Source: Abyssicoccus albus (GTDB lineage: Bacteria; Bacillota; Bacilli; Staphylococcales; Abyssicoccaceae). From it: a DNA stretch of 64,000 bases. The DNA lies in NCBI RefSeq assembly GCF_003815035.1, contig NZ_RKRK01000002.1, positions 807,956 to 871,955 of the forward strand. Direction: 5' to 3'. Both the position numbers and the translations under genes were made by a program. The first letter of the stretch is position 1; every line of letters starts with the position of its first letter. This document shows, piece after piece, positions 7,095 through 16,689 of this stretch. The notes below the pieces were generated by a model that saw only the letters and a list, made by a program, of their open reading frames with translations, did not search any database and had not been told where the DNA came from.

Positions 7095-7892
7095 TTAGTT
7101 TAAAGTGTCTTGGACTGCCTCAATCATTGAATCGATTCTCGCTTGTCTTGATGTCCAGAAGTGGTAAGCATGTGCTGCTTGATGTACGAGCATTCCAATA
7201 CCATGATCCACTGTAACACCATGTAATTTCATTCTCTCAAGCCATGGAGTCATCAGTGGTTTATAAATAATATCAATGGCATACTTTGGCAATACATTAA
7301 AATTAGTTAAGACCATCTCATCATTCATTCCGACAGGTGTTGTATTGACGACTAAACAGTAACCATCTAATACATGATTAGGATCAAACTCAACTGTTTT
7401 AACCTCACTTCTAGATTCATCATGTATAAATGGTTCATATTGGCACTCGGAGATATTACGCTTCATGATTGTGATGTCCTTGTTCAACTTCGTCAGTTCA
7501 TAAAAGATTGGCTTACAAGCGCCTCCAAAGCCAATTAAAAGAATGTGTTCACTATCTATAATCATCTCTTTATATGCATCAATGAAACCTAATCCATCTG
7601 TCGTATGACCAATTAATTGATCATGATTTCTCAATATTGTATTGACACTACCTAATTGCTTACTAATCGGAGTGAGTTCATTTAAATCTTTTAGCACTAC
7701 ACTTTTGTATGGAAATGTAACATTCAAACCTTTAATATCATTGACTTCCATAAATTCTTTCAATGACTTTTCTATTGAGTAGTCTTCATACAAATGATAA
7801 ATTGATGATTCATTTAATGCACCGAAATTTCTATTGTGTATCGATGGTGATAATGAATGTGTGATTGGATCACCAATTAAACCGTAATTCAT
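7095..7892 (-). CDS. aroE: AroE, shikimate dehydrogenase
   Basis: A 265-residue NADPH-dependent reductase that turns 3-dehydroshikimate into shikimate in the chorismate pathway. The substrate-binding N-terminus (GLIGDPITHSLSPSIHN, residues 4-20), the catalytic Lys in NVTFPYKS (about 58-65), and the nucleotide-binding glycine motif (LIGFGGACKPI, about 121-131) are present. The C-terminal GIGMLVHQAAHAYHFWTS is the family end. It sits 10 bp downstream of yqeH, as in staphylococci. The length is standard. Confidence 0.95.
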   Translation of the reverse strand: MNYGLIGDPITHSLSPSIHNRNFGALNESSIYHLYEDYSIEKSLKEFMEVNDIKGLNVTFPYKSVVLKDLNELTPISKQLGSVNTILRNHDQLIGHTTDGLGFIDAYKEMIIDSEHILLIGFGGACKPIFYELTKLNKDITIMKRNISECQYEPFIHDESRSEVKTVEFDPNHVLDGYCLVVNTTPVGMNDEMVLTNFNVLPKYAIDIIYKPLMTPWLERMKLHGVTVDHGIGMLVHQAAHAYHFWTSRQARIDSMIEAVQDTLN

Positions 7893-7902
7893 TATCTTTC
7901 AC

Positions 7903-9021
7903 CTATCCCTCAAATATTGATATTCTTGATTCTACTTTCAAGCGATTTAATGTCGTCACTTCGATTGCAGCATATGCTGGAATCGTTATAAATCCAAGTC
8001 CTGAAATGACAATATCTAACCGCTCTTGGCCAGCATTAAACCGATATGTTTGTAATGAATCTTTCAGATTCTCTATCGATGACGTTGGCGGTGTCAAAAG
8101 CCCACCGATATGTTCTAACCAAAATGCATCACTATCTTCTGTCTTTCTTCGATGTAAGTGAATTTCATTGTTTTGAAAAAATACAAATGGTAATCGTTCG
8201 TCATCTGTAGTAAATTCAACTGAAATTCTTGCAAACCCACCAATAAATACTGACTGATCACTCGATAATTGGAAGATTCTTTGTTTAATTTCTTTCTTTG
8301 GCGTGACAAGTTTTAAATCATCTCTCGATAAATAGTAGCTCAGTTGATGTGGGTAAACTATCCCAGGTGTATCAAATATAAAGTGATTCTCGTCTAGCGG
8401 GATATCAATCATATCTAAAGTCGTGCCTGGAAAAAATGAAGTCGTCACAACATCTTTATCTCCAACGGATGATTCAATCAATTTATTAATCAATGTTGAC
8501 TTCCCAACATTCGTAGTCCCTATAATGTATACGTCACGATCAAGTTGATGTTTCACAATTGATTCCATTAATTCAGTTAGTCCGTTGCCTTTAATCGCAC
8601 TCATCAACACGATGTCTAACACTTTAATTTTATTTTCTTTCAAACGTTTGTATACCCATTGTTTAAATCGTGTATGGTTCATCGCGTGAGGTAATATATC
8701 CATTTTATTAATGACAAGAATTAAATCTTTCCGACCAATCAGATGATTCAAATCTTCAATCCAACTGCCTTCAATATCATATGCATCAACCACTTTAACA
8801 ATAAGGCCATTGACATCTTTCAAACCACGAATAATATTTTCAAATTGTTCATCAGATATATTCACATCTTGTACTTCATTATAATGCTTTAATCTAAAAC
8901 AACGCTTACATATTATATCTTCTTTATCTATCGCACTTTTTGGAACATACCCTGCTGCATCAGGGTGATCAGATTGAAGCGCTGTACCACAACCTATACA
9001 CTTATATGTTTGAATTGTCAT
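7903..9021 (-). CDS. yqeH: YqeH, circularly permuted GTPase for 30S assembly
   Basis: A 372-residue GTPase needed for 16S rRNA maturation and 30S biogenesis. It starts with a zinc finger (Cys8, Cys11, Cys38, Cys41 in CIGCG...CKRC). The GTPase motifs come in permuted order, as in this family: the G4 motif NKMD precedes the G1 P-loop GTTNVGKST, and the G3 motif DTPG comes last. The C-terminal domain of about 150 residues is likely RNA-binding. The start overlaps the end of yqeG by 20 bp, so expression is coupled. Confidence 0.95.
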   Translation of the reverse strand: MTIQTYKCIGCGTALQSDHPDAAGYVPKSAIDKEDIICKRCFRLKHYNEVQDVNISDEQFENIIRGLKDVNGLIVKVVDAYDIEGSWIEDLNHLIGRKDLILVINKMDILPHAMNHTRFKQWVYKRLKENKIKVLDIVLMSAIKGNGLTELMESIVKHQLDRDVYIIGTTNVGKSTLINKLIESSVGDKDVVTTSFFPGTTLDMIDIPLDENHFIFDTPGIVYPHQLSYYLSRDDLKLVTPKKEIKQRIFQLSSDQSVFIGGFARISVEFTTDDERLPFVFFQNNEIHLHRRKTEDSDAFWLEHIGGLLTPPTSSIENLKDSLQTYRFNAGQERLDIVISGLGFITIPAYAAIEVTTLNRLKVESRISIFEG

Positions 9022-9559
9022 CTTCTCCTTTATTTAACAAGTTATTACGTTCGAAATATTTTAACACGCGTCGTTCTAACATACGATTTATTTTCGTTGA
9101 CATACCATCAGAGTTTTTTACCGGAACAACAAGTATCGTGTATAATCCTAAACGATTTCCACCTAATACATCAGTCATCATTTGATCACCAATTAATACA
9201 GTATCATCTGAATTCATCTCCATTTGTGACAACGCTTTTTTTAAACTTTTACGTCGTGGTTTTTGTGCTCTTGCAATAAACTCAATATCATGCGGATCAC
9301 AAAATGCTTTAACTCGTTCTGAATTGTTATTGGATACAACTGTAATCTTAATACCATTCTCATTCATTCGGTGAAACCATTCTTTCACTTCATCTGTTGC
9401 ACTAGGTGTATCCCACCCGACTAATGTATTATCTAAATCGGTAATAATCGCTTTTTTATTCAATCCTTTAATAAGCTCAGGAGTTATTTCAAATATATTA
9501 TCAACAAATTCATTCGGCATGAAATGATGAGTGATTGTATTTTGAAGTTGTTTTTTCAT
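9002..9559 (-). CDS. yqeG: YqeG, HAD phosphatase family IIIA
   Basis: A 185-residue haloacid-dehalogenase-type phosphatase; its natural substrate is unknown. HAD motif I appears as ITDLDNTLVGWD (about residues 39-50), motif II as VVSNN (about 77-81), and motifs III/IV as KPRRKSLKKAL...GDQMMTDVLGGN (about 101-134). It is the first gene of the leftward run yqeG-yqeH-aroE and is conserved in that position in Firmicutes. The ATG at 9559 ends a short A-rich leader. No membrane segment is seen. Confidence 0.92.
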   Translation of the reverse strand: MKKQLQNTITHHFMPNEFVDNIFEITPELIKGLNKKAIITDLDNTLVGWDTPSATDEVKEWFHRMNENGIKITVVSNNNSERVKAFCDPHDIEFIARAQKPRRKSLKKALSQMEMNSDDTVLIGDQMMTDVLGGNRLGLYTILVVPVKNSDGMSTKINRMLERRVLKYFERNNLLNKGEDDNSNI

Positions 9560-9651
9560 ATATTATTAATCCTCACTAATAAAATTCTCTGCACTCAATT
9601 TATTTAAATTCAACTATATCGTATCGAAAATAGAGGTTAAATAAAAACAAA

Positions 9652-9675
9652 AAACCTCGACAGCTGACGAGGTTT
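9652..9675 (-). terminator. Intrinsic terminator after the small membrane ORF
   Basis: Stem AAACCTCG / CGAGGTTT around an 8-base loop, followed on the minus strand by TTTTTTG-TTTTT. It ends the transcript carrying mtnN and the 35-codon gene, so yqeG needs its own promoter in the roughly 90 bp that follow. Confidence 0.85.
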
Positions 9676-9681
9676 AATGAA

Positions 9682-9789
9682 TTATTCATAAATTTGATGT
9701 TCGCTAGTCTCTTCTACTTCTGTATCTGTGTAAATTAGAAATCCTATCACTGCTGTTAACACAAGTGCTGTTGCCATGATGAAAATCAT
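9682..9789 (-). CDS. 35-residue single-span membrane protein
   Basis: Short gene with an ATG at 9787-9789 behind a good ribosome site (CGGAGGCG, 6-7 bases away). It encodes MIFIMATALVLTAVIGFLIY as one membrane helix, followed by an acidic tail (TDTEVEETSEHQIYE). It lies 22 bp after mtnN and is followed directly by an intrinsic terminator, so it is the last gene of that transcript. Its function is unknown. The clear ribosome site, the hydrophobic-then-acidic layout and its place before a terminator argue that it is translated. Confidence 0.7.
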   Translation of the reverse strand: MIFIMATALVLTAVIGFLIYTDTEVEETSEHQIYE

Positions 9790-9811
9790 AATGTCGCCTC
9801 CGATATAGAAA

Positions 9812-10504
9812 TTAATCTATCATATTCCTCAATAGTAATTTTACAATGTTTGATGCACGTTTGCAAGATTCCTCTAAGAATTCTTCATACGAATCCATCG
9901 CTTCACCATTGGCATTATCAGAAATTGAACGAATAATCAAAAATGGTGTCTGATGTCGATGACAAACATGTGCGATTGCTGTTGATTCCATATCGACCGC
10001 AATCGCTTCTGGCTGAACTTCAGTGACTTTATTTTTTTGCTCTATCGTTCCGATAAATTGATCTCCACTCGTGACTTGTCCTTTATGAATTGGATACGGT
10101 AGTTGATCTAATACAGACTCCATTTGTTCTAACATATATTCATCTGAAATAAATGATTTAACCATTTGAGGAACTTGTCCAATGTCATAACCAAAATGTG
10201 TTGCATTGACATCGTGATATGTACACTCCGTCGAATAAACTGTATCTAAAACGTTCACTTTATTGCTCAAGCTTCCAGCAACACCAATATTGATTACGCG
10301 TGATGGATTATATTTCTGAATTAGAATTGTCGTCGTAAGTGCTGCATTAACCTTCCCTATACCAGCCAAAGACACGACAACATCACGTCCATTCAATTGT
10401 CCTTGATAAAAGTCCGTTTCACCCATCTTCATTTGTTGTACTTCTGTCATCTCATCGATTAATATATCAATTTCTTCTTGCATTGCACCGATAATTGCAA
10501 TCAT
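9812..10504 (-). CDS. mtnN: MtnN, MTA/SAH nucleosidase
   Basis: A 230-residue nucleosidase that splits 5'-methylthioadenosine and S-adenosylhomocysteine to adenine and the thioribose, recycling by-products of methylation and polyamine synthesis. Motifs: IGAMQEEI at the N-terminus with the catalytic Glu (residues 5-12), the central VVSLAGIGKVNAA, and the C-terminal VDMESTAIAHVCH...RSISDNANG, which holds the substrate Glu and catalytic Asp. It lies 26 bp after greA. The length is normal. Confidence 0.96.
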   Translation of the reverse strand: MIAIIGAMQEEIDILIDEMTEVQQMKMGETDFYQGQLNGRDVVVSLAGIGKVNAALTTTILIQKYNPSRVINIGVAGSLSNKVNVLDTVYSTECTYHDVNATHFGYDIGQVPQMVKSFISDEYMLEQMESVLDQLPYPIHKGQVTSGDQFIGTIEQKNKVTEVQPEAIAVDMESTAIAHVCHRHQTPFLIIRSISDNANGEAMDSYEEFLEESCKRASNIVKLLLRNMID

Positions 10505-10530
10505 TGAATTACCCTCATTTCTCTAGGTCA

Positions 10531-11007
10531 TTATTTAACACTTTTAATTTCAACGTCCATTGATGAACCATTAGGTAATGGTACTGTCACTTTATCTCCA
10601 ACTTTTTTACCAAGTAATGTTTTCGCAATCGGGCTTTCATTTGAGATCTTACCTTCAAATGGATCTGCTTCAGCACTTCCTACGATTTGATAGCTTTCTT
10701 CATCACCATCAGGTACTTCTATAAATGTTACCATTTTACCAAGTTGTACTTCATCTGAATTCTTATTCGCTTCGATAATGACTGCATGACGAAGCATTGT
10801 TTCCATTTTAGTGATTTCCTGTTCGATAAATCCTTGTTCATCCTTAGCTGCATCATACTCTGAGTTCTCAGATAAATCACCGAAACTACGTGCTACTTTA
10901 ATTTTTTCAACGACTTCTGGTCTTTTTTCAGTTTTATAAATTTCTAAATCTTTTTCTAATTTGTCATAACCTTCTTGTGTCATCGGGTATTCTTTCTTCG
11001 TATCCAT
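10531..11007 (-). CDS. greA: GreA, transcript cleavage factor
   Basis: A 158-residue factor that enters the RNA polymerase secondary channel and triggers cleavage of backtracked RNA. The N-terminal coiled coil (residues 8-80) carries the tip motif with acidic residues in [15 protein letters not shown] (about 45-60). The C-terminal FKBP-like domain ends in [14 protein letters not shown]. It stands between udk and mtnN with a 34-bp gap upstream that contains its ribosome site (AAGAGGAA). Confidence 0.96.
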   Translation of the reverse strand: MDTKKEYPMTQEGYDKLEKDLEIYKTEKRPEVVEKIKVARSFGDLSENSEYDAAKDEQGFIEQEITKMETMLRHAVIIEANKNSDEVQLGKMVTFIEVPDGDEESYQIVGSAEADPFEGKISNESPIAKTLLGKKVGDKVTVPLPNGSSMDVEIKSVK

Positions 11008-11041
11008 ACTACATTCCTCTTTCTATATATAATATAAATTA

Positions 11042-11695
11042 TTATTTTTGATATATTGATGGGTCGACTGGTTTTGTCTCTCTAGCAATGCTTAATATTT
11101 TAGTCGAAAGTAAATCAATTGCAACTTCATTACTACCACCTTCGGGTACGATGATATCAGCATATCGCTTCGTTGGTTCTATAAATTGATTGTGCATCGG
11201 TCTTACTACCGTCATGTATTGATCAATAATAGATTCGATTGAACGATCTCGTTCTTTCATGTCACGCATAATGCGTCTTAAGATTCTAATATCCGCATCG
11301 GTATCAACATAGACCTTAACATCCATTAAATCACGTAACCGCTGATCTTCAAGTACAAATATGCCTTCCACTATCATAACATCTTTCGGCAGAATTGAAA
11401 GCGTTTTCTCACTTCTAGTGTGGACTTTATAATCATACGTTGGCACTTCTACATGGTGCTTATTTTTTATTTGCTCTAAATGTTCTACAAACAAATCGTT
11501 ATCAAATGCAAATGGATGGTCATAATTTGTCTCTAATCGCTCTTCAAACGTTAAATGGCTTTGGTCTTTATAATAATAATCTTGTTCAATCAATCCAATG
11601 TTTAAATGGCTTAATTGATTCATAATTTTTCGAGTTACACTCGTCTTACCAGAACCACTTCCACCCGCGATACCAATAATTGTCGCTTCAGTCAT
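11042..11695 (-). CDS. udk: Udk, uridine/cytidine kinase
   Basis: A 217-residue P-loop kinase that phosphorylates uridine and cytidine to UMP and CMP for pyrimidine salvage. The Walker A motif [13 protein letters not shown] lies at residues 8-20. The substrate segment YDHPFAFD is near 58-65, and the lid and catalytic Asp/Arg region ([26 protein letters not shown]) lies at about 109-152. The stop and the start of the neighbouring U32 gene are only 2 bp apart, so it is co-transcribed with the tRNA-modification genes. Confidence 0.95.
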   Translation of the reverse strand: MTEATIIGIAGGSGSGKTSVTRKIMNQLSHLNIGLIEQDYYYKDQSHLTFEERLETNYDHPFAFDNDLFVEHLEQIKNKHHVEVPTYDYKVHTRSEKTLSILPKDVMIVEGIFVLEDQRLRDLMDVKVYVDTDADIRILRRIMRDMKERDRSIESIIDQYMTVVRPMHNQFIEPTKRYADIIVPEGGSNEVAIDLLSTKILSIARETKPVDPSIYQK

Positions 11696-11697
11696 CG

Positions 11698-12963
11698 TTA
11701 TAGTTCCTTTCTCATCATGTTATGTGGATAAACTTTTTGCTTCATTGGGATTTGAACAATCTGTAATGGATGACGAGCAGCATCAAGTGATTCTCCTTCT
11801 TCATCATAAATTGCTTCCACAGTAACTGCGAAGTTATCAATTTCAGGTCCAAAGAACTCAATAACCTCACCTGGTTTAAAGTGATTTCTTTGTTGAATCG
11901 TTGCCATTTCAGTTTCTTCATTATAGTCTATGACTAAGCCGCAGAAATCATGGCTATTTTTTCTTTTTTGTCCGTCTCCAAACATTTGTTCATCAACGGA
12001 TGGTACCCCTTCAAAGAAGGCCGGAGCAGTATCACGGTTCGCACATTTATCTAATTCAATCAACCATTCAGGATCAATTTTGAAATTATCAGGATCGTTA
12101 TAATATTCATCAATGACTTTACGATAAACTCGTACAACTGTCGCAATATAATGAATTGACTTCATTCGTCCTTCAATCTTTAAAGAATCGATGCCAATAT
12201 CCATCATTTTTGGGATCGATTCAATTAATTTCAAATCTTTCGGGCTCATCGCAAATGGTGTCGCTTCTTCACCGTATACGAAATCAAGAGAATCATCATC
12301 TTCAATGGATAATAAATCGTAATCCCAACGACAAGACTGACAACAACCCCCACGGTTAGAATCTCTTGCGGTCATATGATTACTTAAAGTACATCGTCCT
12401 GAATATGCAATACACATTGCACCGTGAATAAACGCTTCAATCTCAATGTCTACTTTGTCTTTAATTTGTTGCATTTCTTCTGCACTCGTTTCACGCGCTA
12501 GTACAACACGCTCCAACCCTTCACTCTTCCAATATTCAACAGCTTTATAATTACTCAAACTTTGTTGAGTACTCAAATGAATTTCTAATTGAGGTGCAAC
12601 ACGTTTACATGCTTCAATAATAAATGGATCTGCCACGATAATACCTGTAACACCTGCATTTTGTAATTGTAATAAATATTCATCTAATCCATCAAAGTTT
12701 TCGTTATGTGCAAAAATATTGGTCGTCACATAAATTTTCGCATTATATTGATTGGCGAATTCAACACCTTCACGAATCTCTTCAATTGTAAAATTGTCCG
12801 CGTTACTTCTTAATCCAAATTCTTGCCCACCTAAGAACACAGCATCGGCACCATAATGAACGGCCACTTTTAATTTTTCTAAATTTCCAGCTGGCGCTAA
12901 TAATTCAGGTTTCTTAAGTAACGTTTTGTTAGATTTTAATTGTTCTTCTGTTAATACTGCCAT
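11698..12963 (-). CDS. TrhP2-type U32 protein for tRNA wobble-uridine hydroxylation
   Basis: A 421-residue peptidase-U32-family protein. Members of the YrrO/TrhP group are not proteases in practice; they form 5-hydroxyuridine at tRNA position 34, using prephenate-derived precursors. The U32 signature [21 protein letters not shown] and a cysteine cluster (GGCCQSCRW) suit an Fe-S site. The ATG at 12963 is preferred because AAAGGAGG stands 7 bases upstream; an alternative start 30 bases earlier lacks one. Together with the neighbouring U32 gene and TrmR it forms the wobble-modification operon known from Bacillus (yrrMNO). Confidence 0.88.
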   Translation of the reverse strand: MAVLTEEQLKSNKTLLKKPELLAPAGNLEKLKVAVHYGADAVFLGGQEFGLRSNADNFTIEEIREGVEFANQYNAKIYVTTNIFAHNENFDGLDEYLLQLQNAGVTGIIVADPFIIEACKRVAPQLEIHLSTQQSLSNYKAVEYWKSEGLERVVLARETSAEEMQQIKDKVDIEIEAFIHGAMCIAYSGRCTLSNHMTARDSNRGGCCQSCRWDYDLLSIEDDDSLDFVYGEEATPFAMSPKDLKLIESIPKMMDIGIDSLKIEGRMKSIHYIATVVRVYRKVIDEYYNDPDNFKIDPEWLIELDKCANRDTAPAFFEGVPSVDEQMFGDGQKRKNSHDFCGLVIDYNEETEMATIQQRNHFKPGEVIEFFGPEIDNFAVTVEAIYDEEGESLDAARHPLQIVQIPMKQKVYPHNMMRKEL

Positions 12964-12992
12964 TGTAAAACCTCCTTTAAGATCTCTGATCA

Positions 12993-13910
12993 CTAATAAA
13001 CCGTTTGCTTAAACATAAATCCTGTATCTAAAGGACGATAAGTTGGTTGAATTTCTTCAATATTCATTGCTAAATCAAACAGCTCATCATGAAAAGCATC
13101 TCTATCTTCATGATATAAATCAATTGCTTTGCGATAATTTTTGGTTACTTCATTGATATAATCTTCATTTCGTAAAATACCATCTATTCTAAATACATCG
13201 ATATTTGCCTCTAAAAATACTTCTAACTCTTCAAGCAACATCATATCGTTCGGAGAGAAGATATGTGTTCCTTGGACATCTTCATAAATCGGATATTTAT
13301 TGCCACGTTCCTCATCATACAACAACATACTATCAGGTTGATCTCTATTTTCAATTTTCATCGCTTTCTCTTGGTACAAATAGTAATGACCTAATAATGG
13401 TCGTTTTGAATGAAACATACATGTCGCACCATGCACTTGTATTTCAACTTGTGCTTTCGTTAATTGTTTAATTTCAATCATTTCATCTTCATTCAGTTCA
13501 CGTGCTAAATAACTTCTCACCGCACCTCGATCAAACCAATAATCACATTGGAAGCTATTCGTTGCAATTGTTTCTGCATTCCATATTAATTCGAATGGGT
13601 GTACGAGCTCCTTATTGTACATAACAATTGAAGGATCTCCAAAATATATACCATCTATATCTACTTCCATCAGTGATTTCATATATGTTTCAACAGATTG
13701 TAAATGTTCATTATGAAATACAGCATTCATATTTACATAAACCTTTTTATCTGCTTTATTCGCTACGACCTCTTTAATTTCATCTATCGACATCGAAGTC
13801 GGTAACCTTAATGAAAATTGATCTTCACCAACGAGTACTGCATCTGCGCCGATCTTAAATAAATGTAGTGCATGTTCAACAGATTTCGGCGTTACTAATA
13901 ATTCATTCAT
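12993..13910 (-). CDS. TrhP1-type U32 protein, partner of the following gene
   Basis: A 305-residue member of the U32 family, shorter than its neighbour. It has the HGATCMFHSKRPLL version of the signature, which lacks the cysteine cluster seen in the next gene, as in Bacillus YrrN. The two probably work together in tRNA U34 hydroxylation. The ATG at 13910 has AAAGGAG 8 bases upstream; a GTG at 13919 touches that ribosome site and is unlikely. The gene begins just after the trmR stop (5 bp) and ends 29 bp before the second U32 gene. The assignment of the pair as P1 and P2 follows order and length, not experiment. Confidence 0.85.
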   Translation of the reverse strand: MNELLVTPKSVEHALHLFKIGADAVLVGEDQFSLRLPTSMSIDEIKEVVANKADKKVYVNMNAVFHNEHLQSVETYMKSLMEVDIDGIYFGDPSIVMYNKELVHPFELIWNAETIATNSFQCDYWFDRGAVRSYLARELNEDEMIEIKQLTKAQVEIQVHGATCMFHSKRPLLGHYYLYQEKAMKIENRDQPDSMLLYDEERGNKYPIYEDVQGTHIFSPNDMMLLEELEVFLEANIDVFRIDGILRNEDYINEVTKNYRKAIDLYHEDRDAFHDELFDLAMNIEEIQPTYRPLDTGFMFKQTVY

Positions 13911-13915
13911 TGTCT

Positions 13916-14554
13916 TCACTCCTTTATCGTCACCATCAATCCATCACCGATTGAATATATCGATGATTGGTAACCTTGTAATGTATGGACATACTCATTA
14001 TACGCTCTAATATTTCGTGCAACTTTAAGATGTTTCTTCGGAACTTGTTCATCTTCACTCATCACATAACCTTGGAACAACACATTATCCGTTATAATCA
14101 TCCCACCAGATTTGACAAGTGGTGCATATAAGTCGAACATCTTTTGAATATTCGTTTTACTTGCGTCGATAAAAAGTAAATCTAATGATAAACGTTTCAC
14201 TTCATCGTAGCACTCAAAAATGTCACCTTCTATCAAGCTCACTTGGTTCAATTGGTCATATTGATTTAAATTATCTTTACACTGTTGAATTCGTACTTTA
14301 TCTCTTTCAATTGTATATAACGCTAACGATGGGTTACCGTAAATAAAACTTAATGCACTGTAACCGACTGCAGCTCCAAGCTCTAATACTGTTGTCGGTT
14401 TCGTCACTTGAATGAGTTGTCTAATTAACATCAATGCATCATCTTCAATAATTGGGACATATTGATCTAATGCATCATTTCGTAAATCTTTGTAAGGAAT
14501 ATTGTCCAAATGCATGCGTTCTAAATAATTATGATCTAATGATCGATTAATCAA
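13916..14554 (-). CDS. trmR: TrmR (YrrM), tRNA 5-hydroxyuridine methyltransferase
   Basis: A 212-residue O-methyltransferase of the COMT-like family. In Bacillus the YrrM/TrmR protein methylates 5-hydroxyuridine at tRNA position 34 to 5-methoxyuridine. Motif I is VLELGAAVGYSALSF (about residues 55-69). The metal and catalytic stretch LLFIDASKTNIQKMF (about 127-141) and IITDNVLFQGYV (about 154-165) match the divalent-metal O-methyltransferases. Downstream lie the two U32 hydroxylation genes, so substrate maker and methylator are co-transcribed. Confidence 0.87.
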   Translation of the reverse strand: MINRSLDHNYLERMHLDNIPYKDLRNDALDQYVPIIEDDALMLIRQLIQVTKPTTVLELGAAVGYSALSFIYGNPSLALYTIERDKVRIQQCKDNLNQYDQLNQVSLIEGDIFECYDEVKRLSLDLLFIDASKTNIQKMFDLYAPLVKSGGMIITDNVLFQGYVMSEDEQVPKKHLKVARNIRAYNEYVHTLQGYQSSIYSIGDGLMVTIKE

Positions 14555-14581
14555 AACATTTCACTCCACATATAAAAGACT

Positions 14582-14609
14582 AACTGACAACATACGTTGC
14601 CAGTCAGTT
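14582..14609 (-). terminator. Probable terminator hairpin between mltG and trmR
   Basis: AACTGAC pairs with GTCAGTT, with an inner CAAC/GTTG pairing and a 4-base bulge. The T-tract on the minus strand is poor (TCTTTTA), so read-through from mltG into trmR is possible. Confidence 0.5.
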
Positions 14610-14672
14610 TATTATCATTACTATACTATTAACTTCAATGTATTTTAACATATTAGGTCTCAAAATGAAAGG

Positions 14673-15809
14673 TTATTCATTCGTAATATACTTCGCTTTA
14701 TTTTCATTATGCTCATCAAGCGTTGTTGCAAAATGGTTTTTACCTTCTTTATCCGCTAAGAAGTAAAGATAATCAGTGGTTGCCGGTTCAATAACACTAT
14801 CGATTGATTGAATACCAGGTGCCGCAATCGGTCCTGGAGTTAATCCTTTGTTTTTATAAGTATTATATGGTGAATCTACTTCTAGATCTTCATACATCGT
14901 ACGACTTTTATGTTCACCTAATGCGTATAACACCGTTGGGTCCGTCTGAAGTGGCATCGAAGTTGGTGCAATTTCCATACGATTATAAAATACTGAAGCA
15001 ATTTTCGCACGATCAGCTAGACTTGTCGCTTCACGCTCAACCATTGATGATAAAGTTAATAAATCATGGAAGGACATCTTCTTAGACTCTCCTTCAAAAG
15101 TATATGTCATTTGGTTATTTAAAGATTTATACTTTGCATAACTGTTATTATAAGTTGCTTCAATCATTTTTTTGATGATTGTTTCAGCACTCGGCTTCTC
15201 TTCTGTAAAATCATACGTTGCTGGGAATAGATACCCTTCAAGTGGGAATTTTACCGACTTACCAAAGACATCATCACTAATCATACCTTTATACTCTTTT
15301 TGTAATGATTTGATAAACGCTTTATCTTTCGTCTTATTGATAAAATCTTTTTCAGTAATATTTGTTTTATCCGCAACTTTCTTTGCAATCTGTTCGATTG
15401 TGTAACCTTCTGGAATTGCAATTTGGAATAATACTGGCTTATACACTTCGCCTTCTTCCATACTTTTTGCTATATCATCTAACGTCATCGACGGAGATAA
15501 GTCATATTGACCTGACTTGTAATCATTATAGTTATTAAATTTCAAAAATAGTTTAAATATCGTTGCATTATTAATAATGCCTTCTTTTTCAAGTTGCTCT
15601 GATATTTGTGTTGATGAAGCTCCTTGAGCAATTTCAATTTCCTTTGTTTTAGTATTTCCTTTATCTGCAGGGCTTAATCCACTTTTCACATAAAAGAACA
15701 TCCACAACGCTAACAATATTAAGACAATCGAAAGCACACCAATAATGATTAATGATAATATACTAGAAAAACTACGTGCTTTTTCTACTTCGTTAAAGTT
15801 ATTGTTCAT
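14673..15809 (-). CDS. mltG: MltG, endolytic murein transglycosylase
   Basis: A 378-residue YceG-family enzyme that cuts nascent glycan strands and so sets their length. A short cytoplasmic N-terminus is followed by one membrane helix (about residues 14-36), a LysM-like region (about 45-110), and the YceG catalytic domain with the conserved SSMVEREA (catalytic Glu) near residue 260. DPTVLYALGEHKSRT and PGPIAAPGIQSIDS follow downstream. It stands between the DUF1292 gene and trmR, as in staphylococci. Length and layout are normal. Confidence 0.94.
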   Translation of the reverse strand: MNNNFNEVEKARSFSSILSLIIIGVLSIVLILLALWMFFYVKSGLSPADKGNTKTKEIEIAQGASSTQISEQLEKEGIINNATIFKLFLKFNNYNDYKSGQYDLSPSMTLDDIAKSMEEGEVYKPVLFQIAIPEGYTIEQIAKKVADKTNITEKDFINKTKDKAFIKSLQKEYKGMISDDVFGKSVKFPLEGYLFPATYDFTEEKPSAETIIKKMIEATYNNSYAKYKSLNNQMTYTFEGESKKMSFHDLLTLSSMVEREATSLADRAKIASVFYNRMEIAPTSMPLQTDPTVLYALGEHKSRTMYEDLEVDSPYNTYKNKGLTPGPIAAPGIQSIDSVIEPATTDYLYFLADKEGKNHFATTLDEHNENKAKYITNE

Positions 15810-15889
15810 TCATAAAATCCTCACTCATATATAATATATTTAGTGTATCATAACATAATACATTATAATTTGCTTTATTACATGAAAAT

Positions 15890-15918
15890 ATCAGCTCATT
15901 AATCACTCATGAGCTGAT
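15890..15918 (-). terminator. Intrinsic terminator after the DUF1292 gene
   Basis: Stem ATCAGCTCA / TGAGCTGAT with an 11-base loop, followed by ATTTTC on the minus strand. It closes the alaS...ruvX-DUF1292 run. Confidence 0.75.
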
Positions 15919-15948
15919 CATTTTAAAGTATTTTACTATCTTAAATTC

Positions 15949-16251
15949 TTAAGCTTCGAAGTCTTCTTCACCTAAGTCCATTTGAGCACCTACGACTTCT
16001 TCAATCATATCCCATTCTTCATCCGTCTCTACCGGTAAAAGCTTACCACCTTCACCATCTTCATCAGGAATATTAATCATTGGAATCAATTCTAACTCTT
16101 CTTCTTCTTGAGTGCCTTCTTCTGCTAAAATGATGTAATCTTTATCAAATTGATCACTATGGAACTCTAACATTTTACGGTATAATACTTCATTTCCTTC
16201 TTCATCATATAATGTTAATAACTCTTCTTCGAAATGTTGTTCATTCGTCAT
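15949..16251 (-). CDS. YrzB-like DUF1292 acidic protein
   Basis: A 100-residue, strongly acidic protein of the DUF1292 (YrzB) family; its role is unknown. The family core reads [20 protein letters not shown] (residues 14-33) and [21 protein letters not shown]. About a third of the residues are Asp or Glu. It follows ruvX by 12 bp and precedes a terminator, which is its conserved place in Firmicutes (ireB-ruvX-yrzB order). Confidence 0.88.
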   Translation of the reverse strand: MTNEQHFEEELLTLYDEEGNEVLYRKMLEFHSDQFDKDYIILAEEGTQEEEELELIPMINIPDEDGEGGKLLPVETDEEWDMIEEVVGAQMDLGEEDFEA

Positions 16252-16263
16252 ATCAATCTCTCC

Positions 16264-16689
16264 TCATTGTTGGCTATCAAGATAACCTTGTAGTATAAAT
16301 ACTGCGGCCATTTTATCGATAACATTTTTCCTTTTTTTACGTGAGACATCCGCTTCTAACAATGCTCTAGAAGCACCCATCGTACTTAAGCGTTCATCCC
16401 ATAAAGTAATTTTAACATAGGGTAATTCGTTTTGTAATATATTATAATACTCCATCGTCTCTTCACCTCGAAACCCGACAGAGTTATTCATATTTTTCGG
16501 CATCCCTAGAACGATATGTTGAATGTCATACTCAAATACAATTTCTTTCAAACGATCAATGCCATAATCTTCTTTATTTACGTTAACTTCAATCGTTTCA
16601 AGACCTTGTGCAGTCCAACCTAATAAATCACTCACTGCAATACCAACACGTCTTAAGCCGTAATCTATTCCAAGTACCCTATTTGTCAT
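16264..16689 (-). CDS. ruvX: RuvX (YqgF/YrrK), Holliday junction resolvase-like RNase
   Basis: A 141-residue RNase H-fold protein of the YqgF family, involved in 16S rRNA 5' processing and, by homology, in junction resolution. Conserved acidic and motif residues appear as [17 protein letters not shown] (residues 4-20), [13 protein letters not shown] (about 76-88) and WDERLST (about 115-121). The ATG at 16689 overlaps the ireB stop region, implying coupling; a TTG at 16698 would also fit, and neither has a strong ribosome site. An essential gene in several Firmicutes. Confidence 0.9.
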   Translation of the reverse strand: MTNRVLGIDYGLRRVGIAVSDLLGWTAQGLETIEVNVNKEDYGIDRLKEIVFEYDIQHIVLGMPKNMNNSVGFRGEETMEYYNILQNELPYVKITLWDERLSTMGASRALLEADVSRKKRKNVIDKMAAVFILQGYLDSQQ

